Shown here one piece after another: positions 8,988-18,340 of a DNA stretch of 64,000 nt (position 1 is its first letter; every line of letters begins with the position of its first letter). Origin of the DNA: Pseudomonas sp. QS1027 (GTDB lineage Bacteria; Pseudomonadota; Gammaproteobacteria; Pseudomonadales; Pseudomonadaceae); the NCBI RefSeq assembly GCF_002814235.1, contig NZ_PHSU01000031.1, forward strand, positions 62,001 to 126,000. Direction: 5' to 3'. Made by a program: the position numbers and the translations under genes. Under the pieces are notes generated by a model. The model saw only the letters and a program-made list of their open reading frames with translations, ran no database searches and was not told the DNA's origin.

Positions 8988-10001
8988 TTGAAACCTTATC
9001 CAATTCAGCGCGTGTCGATCGTTATCCCGGTCTATAACGAAGAACAGAGCCTGCCTGAACTGTTGCGCCGCACCGAAGCGGCCTGTGCGCAGTTGACCCA
9101 GGATGTCGAAATCATCCTGGTCGACGACGGCAGCCGTGATCGCTCCGCCGACATTCTTCAGGAAGCCGCCGAGCGTGAAGGCAGCCCGGTCATCGCCGTG
9201 ATCCTGAACCGCAACTACGGTCAGCACGCCGCGATCATGGCCGGCTTCGAGCAATCCACCGGTGATGTGGTCATCACCCTGGACGCCGACCTGCAGAACC
9301 CGCCGGAAGAAATTCCGCGTCTGGTGGAACAGGCTGCCCTGGGCTTCGACGTGGTCGGTACGGTGCGCAACAATCGCCAGGACTCGGCCCTGCGCCGCTG
9401 GCCGTCGCGCCTGATCAACATGGCCGTGCAACGTTCCACCGGCGTCGCCATGAGCGACTACGGCTGCATGTTGCGCGCCTATCGCCGGACCATCGTCGAC
9501 GCGATGCTGGCCTGCCGCGAGCGCAGCACCTTTATCCCGATCCTGGCCAACAGCTTTGCCCGGCACACCACCGAAGTACTGGTGCAGCACGCCGAACGCG
9601 AGCACGGTGACTCGAAATACAGCCCGATGCGCCTGATCAACCTGATGTTCGACCTGGTCACCTGCATGACCACCACGCCCCTGCGGCTGTTGAGCATCAT
9701 CGGTTTCACCATGGCCGGTCTCGGCGCGCTCTTCGCCATCCTGCTGGTGGTGCTGCGCCTGATCTTCGGTGCCGCCTGGGCTGGTGACGGTTCGTTCGTG
9801 CTGTTTGCTATCCTGTTCGTCTTTACCGGCGGTCAGTTCATCGGCATGGGGCTCCTGGGTGAATACCTGGGCCGCATGTACAGTGACGTGCGTGCACGTC
9901 CGCGCTTCTTCATCGAGAAAGTGCTGCGTAGCCAGCCTTCTCCTGCCAGCGCTGCTGGTGATACCCCTTCTACTACTACCTCCAATCAGGTCGCACCATG
10001 A
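8988..10001 (+). CDS. arnC: Undecaprenyl-phosphate 4-deoxy-4-formamido-L-arabinose transferase
   Basis: A 337-residue GT2 glycosyltransferase that moves formylated aminoarabinose from UDP to undecaprenyl phosphate on the inner face of the membrane. Seen: VSIVIPVYNEE near the N-terminus, the DDGS nucleotide-binding motif, DADLQNPPEE, and two C-terminal membrane helices (about residues 235-300). The start is a TTG at 8988 preceded by GGAAAG with 6-nt spacing; no ATG gives a complete N-terminus. It is the first gene of the arn operon here, which is unusual because arnB normally precedes it. Its stop overlaps the arnA start (ATGA). Confidence 0.95.
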   Translation: MKPYPIQRVSIVIPVYNEEQSLPELLRRTEAACAQLTQDVEIILVDDGSRDRSADILQEAAEREGSPVIAVILNRNYGQHAAIMAGFEQSTGDVVITLDADLQNPPEEIPRLVEQAALGFDVVGTVRNNRQDSALRRWPSRLINMAVQRSTGVAMSDYGCMLRAYRRTIVDAMLACRERSTFIPILANSFARHTTEVLVQHAEREHGDSKYSPMRLINLMFDLVTCMTTTPLRLLSIIGFTMAGLGALFAILLVVLRLIFGAAWAGDGSFVLFAILFVFTGGQFIGMGLLGEYLGRMYSDVRARPRFFIEKVLRSQPSPASAAGDTPSTTTSNQVAP

Positions 10002-11989
10002 ATCCGAAAGTTGTCGTCTTCGCCTATCACGATATTGGTTGCACCGGCATCGAGTCCCTGCTCGCCGCAGGTTACGACATCGCCGCAGTGTTCACCCATG
10101 CCGACGACCCGAAGGAGAACGCCTTCTACGGTTCCGTAGCGCAACTCTGTGCTCGCAAGGGCATTACCGTGCACGCCCCGGAAGATGCCAACCATCCTCT
10201 GTGGATCGAGCGCATTGCCAAGCTGAACCCGGACTACATCTTCTCGTTCTACTACCGCAACCTGTTGAGCGAAGAGCTGCTGGCCACCGCCAAGAACGGC
10301 GCGTTCAACCTGCACGGTTCCCTGCTGCCACGCTACCGCGGTCGTGCACCGGCCAACTGGGTACTGGTCAACGGCGAAACCGAAACCGGCGTGACCCTGC
10401 ACCGCATGGTCAAGCGTGCCGATGCCGGTGGCATCCTGGCGCAGAACCGCGTTGCCATCGACCGCACCGACACTGCCCTGACCCTGCACACCAAGCTGCG
10501 TGACAGCGCTGCCGCCCTGCTGGGTGAAGCCCTGCCACAACTGGCTGCCGGCAAACTGAGCGAAACCGCCCAGGACGAATCCAAGGCCACCTACTTCGGT
10601 CGCCGTACCCCGGCTGACGGCAAGCTGGTCTGGAAAAAGCCTGCCGAAGAGCTGTTCAACCTGGTTCGCGCCGTGACCCAGCCTTACCCGGGTGCTTTCT
10701 GCGCCGTGGGCGAGCACAAGCTGATCGTCTGGAGCGCCGAAGTCGTCAAGGGCAACGAAGGCCAGGCCCCTGGCCGTGTGATCAGCGTCGATCCGCTGCG
10801 CATCGCTTGCGGTGAAGACTCCCTGGTGATCAAGGCCGGTCAGCGCAACGACGCCGGCCTGTTCCTCAGCGGCCCGCAACTGGCCAACGAGCTGGGCCTG
10901 GTGGACGGTTCCTTCCTGCGTGGCGCCGAGTCGGGCCGCAAGCCACGTCGTACCCGCGTACTGATCCTGGGCGTCAACGGCTTCATCGGCAACCACCTGT
11001 CCGAGCGCCTGCTGCGTGACGACAAGTACGAAGTCTACGGCCTGGACATCGGTTCGGACGCCATCGAGCGCCTGCGCAGCCACCCGAACTTCCACTTCGT
11101 CGAAGGCGATATCAGCATCCACTCCGAGTGGATCGAATATCACATCAAGAAGTGCGACGTGGTCCTGCCGCTGGTGGCCATCGCCACCCCGATCGAATAC
11201 ACCCGCAACCCACTGCGCGTATTCGAACTGGACTTCGAAGAAAACCTGAAACTGGTTCGCTACTGCGTCAAGTACAACAAGCGCGTGATCTTCCCGTCGA
11301 CTTCCGAAGTCTACGGCATGTGCCAGGACGAGAACTTCGACGAAGACACCTCGAACCTGGTCGTCGGTCCGATCAACAAGCAGCGCTGGATCTACTCGGT
11401 TTCCAAGCAGTTGCTGGACCGCGTGATCTGGGCTTACGGCGCCAAGGGCCTGAACTTCACCCTGTTCCGTCCGTTCAACTGGATGGGTCCACGCCTGGAC
11501 CGTCTGGATTCGGCACGTATCGGCAGCTCCCGTGCCATCACCCAGCTGATCCTGAACCTGGTGGAAGGTACTCCGATCCGTCTGTTCGACGGCGGCGAGC
11601 AGAAGCGTTGCTTCACCGACATCGCCGACGGCATCGAGGCCCTGGCCCGTATCGTCGACAACGAAAACGACTGCTGCAACGGCCAGGTCATCAACATCGG
11701 TAGCCCGGACAACGAAGCCAGCATCCGTCAGCTGGGCGAAGAACTGCTGCGTCAGTTCGAAGCTCACCCGCTGCGCAGCAACTTCCCTCCGTTCGCCGGT
11801 TTCCGCGACGTGGAAAGCAAGGCGTTCTACGGTACTGGCTACCAGGACGTGTCGCACCGCAAACCAAGCGTCGAAAACGCCAAGCGCCTGCTGAACTGGG
11901 AGCCTACCGTCGAGATGAGCGAAACCATCGGTAACACCCTGGACTTCTTCCTCAAGGAAGCCATGCTCGAAATCGCGGACAAGCGCTGA
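9998..11989 (+). CDS. arnA: Bifunctional UDP-glucuronate decarboxylase / UDP-Ara4N formyltransferase
   Basis: A 663-residue two-domain enzyme. The N-terminal formyltransferase (1 to about 300) shows NLHGSLLPRYRGRAP with the catalytic His near residue 106. The C-terminal NAD-dependent decarboxylase (about 315-660) shows GVNGFIGNHL, PSTSEVYG and YSVSK. It oxidatively decarboxylates UDP-glucuronate to the 4-keto-pentose and N-formylates UDP-aminoarabinose. The amination step between these two reactions needs ArnB, which is not encoded here. Length matches E. coli ArnA (660). Its stop overlaps the arnD start as TGATG. Confidence 0.96.
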   Translation: MNPKVVVFAYHDIGCTGIESLLAAGYDIAAVFTHADDPKENAFYGSVAQLCARKGITVHAPEDANHPLWIERIAKLNPDYIFSFYYRNLLSEELLATAKNGAFNLHGSLLPRYRGRAPANWVLVNGETETGVTLHRMVKRADAGGILAQNRVAIDRTDTALTLHTKLRDSAAALLGEALPQLAAGKLSETAQDESKATYFGRRTPADGKLVWKKPAEELFNLVRAVTQPYPGAFCAVGEHKLIVWSAEVVKGNEGQAPGRVISVDPLRIACGEDSLVIKAGQRNDAGLFLSGPQLANELGLVDGSFLRGAESGRKPRRTRVLILGVNGFIGNHLSERLLRDDKYEVYGLDIGSDAIERLRSHPNFHFVEGDISIHSEWIEYHIKKCDVVLPLVAIATPIEYTRNPLRVFELDFEENLKLVRYCVKYNKRVIFPSTSEVYGMCQDENFDEDTSNLVVGPINKQRWIYSVSKQLLDRVIWAYGAKGLNFTLFRPFNWMGPRLDRLDSARIGSSRAITQLILNLVEGTPIRLFDGGEQKRCFTDIADGIEALARIVDNENDCCNGQVINIGSPDNEASIRQLGEELLRQFEAHPLRSNFPPFAGFRDVESKAFYGTGYQDVSHRKPSVENAKRLLNWEPTVEMSETIGNTLDFFLKEAMLEIADKR

Positions 11990-12873
11990 TGCAGGCTGGA
12001 CTTCGCATCGATGTGGACACCTATCGCGGCACCCGTGAAGGGGTACCGCGGTTGCTGGAACTGCTCGACGAGGCCCAGGTCAAGGCGACGTTCTTCTTCA
12101 GCGTCGGACCGGACAACATGGGGCGCCACTTGTGGCGCCTCATCAAACCCCAGTTCCTCCTGAAGATGCTGCGTTCCAAGGCTGCCAGCCTTTATGGCTG
12201 GGACATCTTGCTGGCCGGCACTGCCTGGCCAGGCAAGCCGATCGGTCGGGATCTGGGGCATCTGATGCGCCAGACCCTGGCTGCCGGCCATGAGGTCGGC
12301 CTGCACGCCTGGGATCACCACGGTTGGCAGGCCAACGCCGGGCGCTGGAGCGAAGCCGAACTGATCGAACAGATCCGTCGCGGCGTCGATTGCCTGAGCG
12401 ATATCACCGGGCAAGCCGTCGAATGTTCGGCCACCGCCGGTTGGCGGGCGGACGAGCGTGTCGTGCAAGCCAAGGAGCATTTCGGTTTTCGCTATAACAG
12501 CGACTGCCGCGGGCACGGCCTGTTTCTGCCACGGTTGGCGGATGGCAGCCTGGGTACCCCGCAAATTCCCGTGGACCTGCCTACCTTCGACGAAGTCGTG
12601 GGTGCGGATCTGGCCGCGAAAGATTTCAATGCGTTCATTCTCGACCGGTTCAGTCCGGCGCGCCTGAATGTCTACACCATTCACGCAGAAGTAGAAGGGA
12701 TTCTGATGGCAAACGAGTTTCGCCAGCTCCTGGCCCAGGCCAAGGCACGCGATATCGAGTTCCAACCCCTGGTCAATCTATTGCCAGCCCAACTGGACCG
12801 CCTGCCCGCAGGGCAATTGGTCCGTGGCACCCTCGGCGGCCGTGAAGGCTGGCTCGGGGTACAGCAGGGATGA
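11989..12873 (+). CDS. arnD: 4-deoxy-4-formamido-L-arabinose-phosphoundecaprenol deformylase
   Basis: A 294-residue NodB-type polysaccharide deacetylase that removes the formyl group from undecaprenyl-phosphate-formamidoarabinose before transfer to lipid A. The N-terminal GLRIDVDTYRGTREGVPRLL holds the metal-binding Asp residues, and AGHEVGLHAWDHHGW carries the conserved His pair. The start overlaps the arnA stop (TGATG) and the stop overlaps arnT (ATGA), so it sits in the middle of a translationally coupled operon. Confidence 0.94.
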   Translation: MQAGLRIDVDTYRGTREGVPRLLELLDEAQVKATFFFSVGPDNMGRHLWRLIKPQFLLKMLRSKAASLYGWDILLAGTAWPGKPIGRDLGHLMRQTLAAGHEVGLHAWDHHGWQANAGRWSEAELIEQIRRGVDCLSDITGQAVECSATAGWRADERVVQAKEHFGFRYNSDCRGHGLFLPRLADGSLGTPQIPVDLPTFDEVVGADLAAKDFNAFILDRFSPARLNVYTIHAEVEGILMANEFRQLLAQAKARDIEFQPLVNLLPAQLDRLPAGQLVRGTLGGREGWLGVQQG

Positions 12874-14519
12874 CCAGGCGCTGGGCTTTGCCGTTACTGT
12901 TTCTCGCTTTTCTGCTGTTCTACCTCCTGCCACTGGTCACCCATGGCATGTGGATTCCGGACGAAACCCGCTACGCCCAGATCGGCCAGGAAATGCTCCG
13001 GCACGGCCACTGGGCGTCGCCGCACTTCATGGAACTGCGCTACTTCGAAAAACCCATCGCCGGGTACTGGATGATCGCCATCGGTCAGGCCATTTTCGGT
13101 GAGAACTTTTTCGGCGTGCGTTTCGCCTCGGCCCTGAGCACCGGGCTGAGCGTATTGTTGGTCTACCTGATCGCCGGGCGCCTGTGGAACGACGAACGCA
13201 AGCAGTTTGCCTGCGCCGCCTTGTACATGAGCTTCGGCCTGATCGCCGGGCAAGCCGGTTATGCCAACCTCGATCCGCAATTCACCTTCTGGGTCAACCT
13301 GAGCTTCGTCGCCCTGTGGTTCGCCATCGACGGTAGCACCCCGCGGGCACGCCTGTGGTCGTGGGTGGCCCTGGGCCTGGCCTGCGGCATGGGTTTCATG
13401 ACCAAGGGTTTCCTCGCCCTGATGCTGCCGGTGCTGATCGCCCTGCCCTACATGATCTGGCAGAAGCGTTTCCGCGAACTGGTGGGTTATGGCCTGGTGG
13501 CCGTGGCCGTGGCCACGCTGATCAGCCTGCCCTGGGTCCTGGCGGTTCACCTCCAGGAACCGGACTACTGGCGTTTCTTCTTCTGGCACGAGCATATCCG
13601 TCGTTTTGCCGCCGAAGACGCGCAGCACACCCGGCCGTGGTGGTTCTACCTGCCGATGATCGTGGTCTCCAGCCTGCCGTGGGCACTTTTGTTGCCGGTG
13701 ACCCTGAAGGACGCCTGGCGTACCAAGGGCCAGCGCATCACCGTGTTCCTGCTGCTCTGGTTGCTGCTGCCGCTGGCGTTCTTCAGCCTCAGCCGCGGCA
13801 AGCTGCCGACCTACATCATGCCGTGCCTGATGCCCCTGGCGTTGCTGATGGGACATTCACTGATGGAGCGCATCAAGCTTGCGCAAGGTCAGGTTCCCCG
13901 TCTCAACGGCCTGCTCAACCTGGTACTGGGCCTGGCGGGACTGGCGGCTCTGGTGTATTTCCAGATCAAGCAGCCGTTCTACGATAACGAGCCGTTGCAC
14001 CTGACCCTGCTCTGCGTCTTCATCGGCAGCTGGATCCTGGTCAATATCCTGCCCGTGCTCAAGCCGCTGACCTTCTGGGCCACGCCGGCGCTGGGCATGG
14101 GCATGCTGGTGCTGTTGCTGCCGGCGGCGATGCCGAATGTCATCGTGCACAACAAGATGCCCGACCAGTTCATCGCCCACCATGCCGAGGAACTGAGCCA
14201 GAGCCGTCACTTCCTGAGCAATGACCTGGGTGCCGCTTCGGCCCTGGCCTGGCGCATGAAACGCAGCGATATCACCCTCTACAACACCCAGGGTGAATTG
14301 CAGTACGGCCTGGGTTATCCCGAGACCGCGGGTCGCGCTCAGGATTTGAGCCAGATCCAGGCCTGGATGGACAACGCCCGCCGTGAAGGCCAGGTCGGCG
14401 TGGTGATGCGCGTCAAGGATGAGGACGAACTGCACGAGATCGACCTGCTGCCCAAGGATCATGTTCGCTATGAAGAAGGCAACATGGTTATCCTGATTTT
14501 CTCGAAGACCGCCCCATGA
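12870..14519 (+). CDS. arnT: Undecaprenyl phosphate-aminoarabinose:lipid A transferase
   Basis: A 549-residue GT-C membrane enzyme with about 12 hydrophobic helices in the first 430 residues and a periplasmic C-terminal domain. The first periplasmic loop carries GMWIPDETRYAQIGQEM, with the acidic residues typical of ArnT/PMT enzymes, and FFEKP-like YFEKPIAGYW. It transfers L-Ara4N to lipid A phosphates on the periplasmic side, lowering the negative charge and so polymyxin binding. Length equals the E. coli enzyme (550). It overlaps arnD and arnE by 4 bp each. Confidence 0.95.
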   Translation: MTRRWALPLLFLAFLLFYLLPLVTHGMWIPDETRYAQIGQEMLRHGHWASPHFMELRYFEKPIAGYWMIAIGQAIFGENFFGVRFASALSTGLSVLLVYLIAGRLWNDERKQFACAALYMSFGLIAGQAGYANLDPQFTFWVNLSFVALWFAIDGSTPRARLWSWVALGLACGMGFMTKGFLALMLPVLIALPYMIWQKRFRELVGYGLVAVAVATLISLPWVLAVHLQEPDYWRFFFWHEHIRRFAAEDAQHTRPWWFYLPMIVVSSLPWALLLPVTLKDAWRTKGQRITVFLLLWLLLPLAFFSLSRGKLPTYIMPCLMPLALLMGHSLMERIKLAQGQVPRLNGLLNLVLGLAGLAALVYFQIKQPFYDNEPLHLTLLCVFIGSWILVNILPVLKPLTFWATPALGMGMLVLLLPAAMPNVIVHNKMPDQFIAHHAEELSQSRHFLSNDLGAASALAWRMKRSDITLYNTQGELQYGLGYPETAGRAQDLSQIQAWMDNARREGQVGVVMRVKDEDELHEIDLLPKDHVRYEEGNMVILIFSKTAP

Positions 14520-14860
14520 CCCTGATGTTGTTACTCAGCGCCTGCCTGCTGACGTGCCTGGGCCAGGTCGCGCAGAAGTTTGCCGTCGAAAGCTGGCGCG
14601 GCCCGGACCTGGGCATCCTGCATAAACTGCGTTCGCCCTGGCTGTGGCTGGCCCTGGCCAGCCTCGGTTTCGGCCTGCTGGTCTGGCTGCTGGTCCTGCA
14701 ACGGCTGGAAGTCGGGATTGCCTACCCGATGCTCAGCCTGAACTTTGTCCTGATCACCCTGGTGGCGCGCTACCTGTTCAAGGAGTCGATCGACACCCGC
14801 CATTGGTTGGGCGTGGCGTTGATCATCGCCGGTGTGGTCCTGTTGGGGCGTCACGTATGA
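14516..14860 (+). CDS. arnE: Ara4N-phosphoundecaprenol flippase subunit ArnE
   Basis: A 114-residue protein of four hydrophobic helices in the EamA/SMR-like fold. With ArnF it is thought to flip the aminoarabinose lipid carrier across the inner membrane. Seen: MLLLSACLLTCLGQVAQKFA at the start and the closing helix WLGVALIIAGVVLLGRHV, characteristic of this subunit. It overlaps arnT and arnF by 4 bp on each side. Confidence 0.92.
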   Translation: MTLMLLLSACLLTCLGQVAQKFAVESWRGPDLGILHKLRSPWLWLALASLGFGLLVWLLVLQRLEVGIAYPMLSLNFVLITLVARYLFKESIDTRHWLGVALIIAGVVLLGRHV

Positions 14861-15264
14861 GCCAGGCTCGTGGTTTTACCCTGGCCACCGGCAGCGTCCT
14901 GCTGGTCAGCGGTGCCCAACTGGGCATGCGCTGGAGCATGACGCGCCTGCCGGAACCGACGCAGTGGCTGGACGCCCTGATGACTCAGGACGTATCGTTA
15001 CTCGCCTTGGGTGTGGTGGCCGGGTCGATCCTCGCCTACGCCCTGTCCATGCTTTGCTGGCTGGCCGCCTTGCGCGACCTGCCATTGGGCCGGGCCTACT
15101 CGTTGCTCAGCGTCAGTTACGCGCTGGTCTACCTGTTGGCCGCCGGCCTGCCGTTTTTCAATGAAAGCTTCAGTCTTTCGAAATCGCTGGGAGTGGCCCT
15201 GGTCATTCTCGGCGTGTTAACGATCAACTCTCCACGTATACCCCGTCCTAGGGACTCCGTATGA
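14857..15264 (+). CDS. arnF: Ara4N-phosphoundecaprenol flippase subunit ArnF
   Basis: A 135-residue partner of ArnE with four hydrophobic helices. The start is the ATG at 14857, which overlaps the arnE stop (ATGA); the reading frame stays open upstream but only inside arnE. Motifs such as LGRAYSLLSVSYALVYL fit the SMR-like family. It ends with an ATGA overlap to ugd. Confidence 0.92.
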   Translation: MSQARGFTLATGSVLLVSGAQLGMRWSMTRLPEPTQWLDALMTQDVSLLALGVVAGSILAYALSMLCWLAALRDLPLGRAYSLLSVSYALVYLLAAGLPFFNESFSLSKSLGVALVILGVLTINSPRIPRPRDSV

Positions 15265-16622
15265 AAATCAGCGTAATTGGTAGCGGTTATGTCGGTCTGG
15301 TGCAGGCGACTGTGCTGGCCGAAGTCGGTCATGATGTCGTGTGCATGGACGTCGACCAGAACAAGATCGACTTGCTGCGTAAAGGCCACATCCCCATCTT
15401 CGAACCAGGGCTGGAGACCATGGTCAAGAGCAACCTGGAAAGCGGCCGCCTGCACTTCACCAGCGACGAGAAGCTGGCGATCGAGCATGGCCAGGTACTG
15501 TTTATCGCCGTCGGCACGCCGTCGGACGAAGACGGTTCGGCTGACCTCAAGTACGTCCTCTCGGTGGGCGATGCCGTGGTCCGCCACCGCGTCGAGCCGC
15601 TGATCCTGGTGGAAAAATCCACCGTTCCGGTCGGTACCGGCGACACCCTGCGCGCGCATATCCAAGCCGCCCTGGACAAGGTCGGCCGGACCCTGGAATT
15701 CGATATCGTCTCCAACCCGGAATTCCTCAAGGAAGGTTCGGCGGTGGAAGACTGCCGTCGTCCGGACCGGATCGTTATCGGCTGCGAGCGTGAAGAAGTC
15801 CGCGAAGTGATGCGCGACCTCTACGCCCCGTTCAACCGCAACCATGACCGCATCATGTTCATGGACCTGCGCAGCGCCGAGCTGACCAAGTACGCCGCCA
15901 ACTGCATGCTGGCGACCAAGATCAGCTTTATCAACCAGATCGCCGAACTGGCCGAACACCTGGGCGCGGACATCGAAGCCGTGCGCATGGGCATCGGCGC
16001 CGACCAGCGCATCGGTTACCACTTCATCTACCCGGGCTGCGGCTACGGCGGTTCGTGCTTCCCTAAAGACATGCGCGCCCTGATCCACAGCGCCCAGGCG
16101 GCCAACTGCTCGAGCGACCTGCTGCAAGCGGTGGAAGCGATCAACGAGCGTCAGAAGCACAAGCTGTTCGACCGTCTGAACGCGTTCTACAAGGGCGACC
16201 TGAAAGGCAAGACCTTCGCCCTCTGGGGCCTGGCGTTCAAGCCGAACACCGACGACATGCGCGATGCACCGAGCCGCGTGCTGATGGAAGCCCTGTGGGC
16301 GGCCGGCGCACAGGTTCGTGCGTTCGACCCGGAAGCCATGCAGGAAACCCAGCGCATCTATCCGGATGAGCCAGGCCTGTCGCTGATGGGCACGCCGGAA
16401 TCGGCCCTGGTCGGCGCCGACGCGCTGATCATCTGCACCGAATGGCAGCAGTTCAAGGCGCCGGACTTCGAGCTGATCAAGCAGCGCCTGAAAGCGCCGG
16501 TGATCTTCGACGGCCGCAACCTGTTCGACGCCAACCGCATGCAACGCAAAGGTTTCACCTACTTTGCGATCGGTCGCGGTGCTTCGCTGGACCTGCCGGT
16601 GACCCGTCACGGTCTGGAATGA
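15261..16622 (+). CDS. ugd: UDP-glucose 6-dehydrogenase
   Basis: A 453-residue NAD-dependent enzyme that oxidises UDP-glucose to UDP-glucuronate, the precursor consumed by ArnA. Seen: the N-terminal nucleotide motif GSGYVGLV, EKSTVPVGT, NPEFLKEG, and GCGYGGSCFPKD containing the catalytic Cys (near residue 260). It is the last gene of the operon, overlaps arnF by 4 bp and is followed by a strong terminator. Its position makes the operon self-sufficient for the sugar nucleotide apart from the amination step. Confidence 0.95.
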   Translation: MKISVIGSGYVGLVQATVLAEVGHDVVCMDVDQNKIDLLRKGHIPIFEPGLETMVKSNLESGRLHFTSDEKLAIEHGQVLFIAVGTPSDEDGSADLKYVLSVGDAVVRHRVEPLILVEKSTVPVGTGDTLRAHIQAALDKVGRTLEFDIVSNPEFLKEGSAVEDCRRPDRIVIGCEREEVREVMRDLYAPFNRNHDRIMFMDLRSAELTKYAANCMLATKISFINQIAELAEHLGADIEAVRMGIGADQRIGYHFIYPGCGYGGSCFPKDMRALIHSAQAANCSSDLLQAVEAINERQKHKLFDRLNAFYKGDLKGKTFALWGLAFKPNTDDMRDAPSRVLMEALWAAGAQVRAFDPEAMQETQRIYPDEPGLSLMGTPESALVGADALIICTEWQQFKAPDFELIKQRLKAPVIFDGRNLFDANRMQRKGFTYFAIGRGASLDLPVTRHGLE

Positions 16623-16662
16623 TGCCCTGCCCCTTGTCCAGGGGTGACTGAGCAGACAAACG

Positions 16663-16697
16663 ACGCGGTCATTTCAAAAAAATGACCGCGTTTTCGT
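16663..16697 (+). terminator. Rho-independent terminator of the arn operon
   Basis: A 12-bp inverted repeat (ACGCGGTCATTT and its complement) with a short A-rich loop, followed by TTTTCGTT, 41 bp after the ugd stop. Confidence 0.85.
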
Positions 16698-16734
16698 TCC
16701 TAACGGGTTCGCCCGTTTTTTCAGGTTCACGGCC

Positions 16735-18336
16735 GTGACATTGACGTCCTCATCCCGCAACACCCTGAATCGCCAATCCCTCGGCCTGGGCCTGGTGGCC
16801 CTGCTGCTGTTTATCGCCGGCGTCTATCAGCAAGCCGCCATCGGCTTCGACTCGCGCTTCGTGCTGTTCGCCGAGGAAATGCTGCGCCATGGTCCGAGTT
16901 TCTTCCCGACCACCTATGGCGAGCCGTATCCGGATTATTCGGCATTTTCCACCTTGCTGATCTGGCTGCTGTCGCTGCCGTTCGGCACGGTCAACGCCCT
17001 CGCTGCCTGGCTGCCAAGCGCCCTGGCCTCGGCCTGGATCGTGGTGCTGATGTACCGGCTGGTGGCTCCGCATTCGCCACGTTGGGCGCTGCTGAGCATC
17101 GCCTTGCTGTTGCTGACCAATAATTTCCTGATCGAAACCCGCGCGGTTTCCCTCGACCAGATGCTCGCCGCCGTGTCCCTGGCAGTGTTCTACCTGGGTT
17201 ATGCCGCCAAATACTACGGCGCGCCAAAACGCAGCGTGCTGCTCCTGGCGCTGCTGGTGCTCGGCTTTGCCATTCGCGGCCCCATGGGCCTGGTGATCCC
17301 CACCGGCATGCTGTGCAGCTTCTACCTGCTCAGCGGTCAATGGCGCCGGCTGTTCGTGTTTGGCTTCCAGGCGCTGTTCCTGCTGGCAGCCTGCATTGGC
17401 CTGCTGTTGTGGCTGGCCTCGCTGGATGGCGGCCCGGCCTTCCTCCAGGAAGTGATCCGCATGCAGTTCACCGGCCGCATGGACGGCTCGGCGGGCTCCA
17501 GCGGTACGCTGTACTACTTCAGCAGTGCCTTTGGTAACTACGCCCTGGCGTATCCATTGGCCGTGCTGGTGCTGGTCGCCATCCTCGCAACCGGTCGCCA
17601 GCATCGTGGACCGGCCTTGCAACTGACCCTCTATGCGGTTGCGGCGGGTCTGATCGTGATGCTCGGCTTGTCAGTGCCCCAGGCGAAAAAAGCCCGTTAT
17701 ATCCTGCCCATGGTGCCGATGGCGGCAATTGTCGCAGCCTATCCGTTCCAGGTTGCCAAGGGTCGTTTGTTCGCCTGGTTGCGTGGGCTGATCCAGGGGC
17801 TCTGGCTGATCCTGCCGGGCCTGCTGATTGCCGGGATGTTCATGTTGCATCGGCGCTTCCCTGAAGAACTGCCGAGCCTGGGCGTCGCGCCTTATCTGGT
17901 CGGGGCCTTGCAGGTGATCGCCGTGCTCGCGCTGTTCAACGCCCGCTGGCGTGCACTCGGGCTGGCCGGTTGTGCGGTGCTGGCACTGTGGAGCAGCTAT
18001 ATCCTGATCGTCGAGCCGACCGAACGCGTGGCCTACGATACCCGCGCCTTTACCCAGGCGACCCAGCAGTTGATGCAAAAGGATCCGGCACCGCTGGTCA
18101 TGCACGCGGTGGGCAAGGATGGACGGGCGATCAAGTTCATGGTCAATGCCGAGGGCGATCTGCAGCCGATCTTCACCGATACGCCGGAGCAGCTTCAGGG
18201 CGTGGCGCGACCGGCGTGGGTGATGATGGACAAGGGTACTTACGAAGCGCTGAAAGGCACGGCCATCGGCGATCTGACGCCGGCGCTCAGCCAGCGGTTC
18301 GACAAGAACGATTATGTGTTGTTGAAGCTGCCATAG
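16735..18336 (+). CDS. GT39-like membrane glycosyltransferase (ArnT-related)
   Basis: A 533-residue integral membrane protein with about 11-12 hydrophobic helices and a short C-terminal soluble domain, of the dolichyl-phosphate-mannose/ArnT superfamily. The first loop FDSRFVLFAEEMLRHG carries acidic residues like those of ArnT, but the conserved DETRYAQ of true ArnT is not kept. The start is a GTG at 16735; no strong Shine-Dalgarno sequence is visible. It lies 38 bp beyond the arn terminator, so it is probably transcribed separately or by read-through. The acceptor is unknown; it may decorate lipid A or another envelope glycan. Confidence 0.75.
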   Translation: MTLTSSSRNTLNRQSLGLGLVALLLFIAGVYQQAAIGFDSRFVLFAEEMLRHGPSFFPTTYGEPYPDYSAFSTLLIWLLSLPFGTVNALAAWLPSALASAWIVVLMYRLVAPHSPRWALLSIALLLLTNNFLIETRAVSLDQMLAAVSLAVFYLGYAAKYYGAPKRSVLLLALLVLGFAIRGPMGLVIPTGMLCSFYLLSGQWRRLFVFGFQALFLLAACIGLLLWLASLDGGPAFLQEVIRMQFTGRMDGSAGSSGTLYYFSSAFGNYALAYPLAVLVLVAILATGRQHRGPALQLTLYAVAAGLIVMLGLSVPQAKKARYILPMVPMAAIVAAYPFQVAKGRLFAWLRGLIQGLWLILPGLLIAGMFMLHRRFPEELPSLGVAPYLVGALQVIAVLALFNARWRALGLAGCAVLALWSSYILIVEPTERVAYDTRAFTQATQQLMQKDPAPLVMHAVGKDGRAIKFMVNAEGDLQPIFTDTPEQLQGVARPAWVMMDKGTYEALKGTAIGDLTPALSQRFDKNDYVLLKLP

Positions 18337-18340
18337 AACC

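Noticed and set aside
9986..11857. 623-codon minus-strand frame across arnA
   Set aside because: Complement of a strongly conserved real gene; codon-pattern artefact of high GC.
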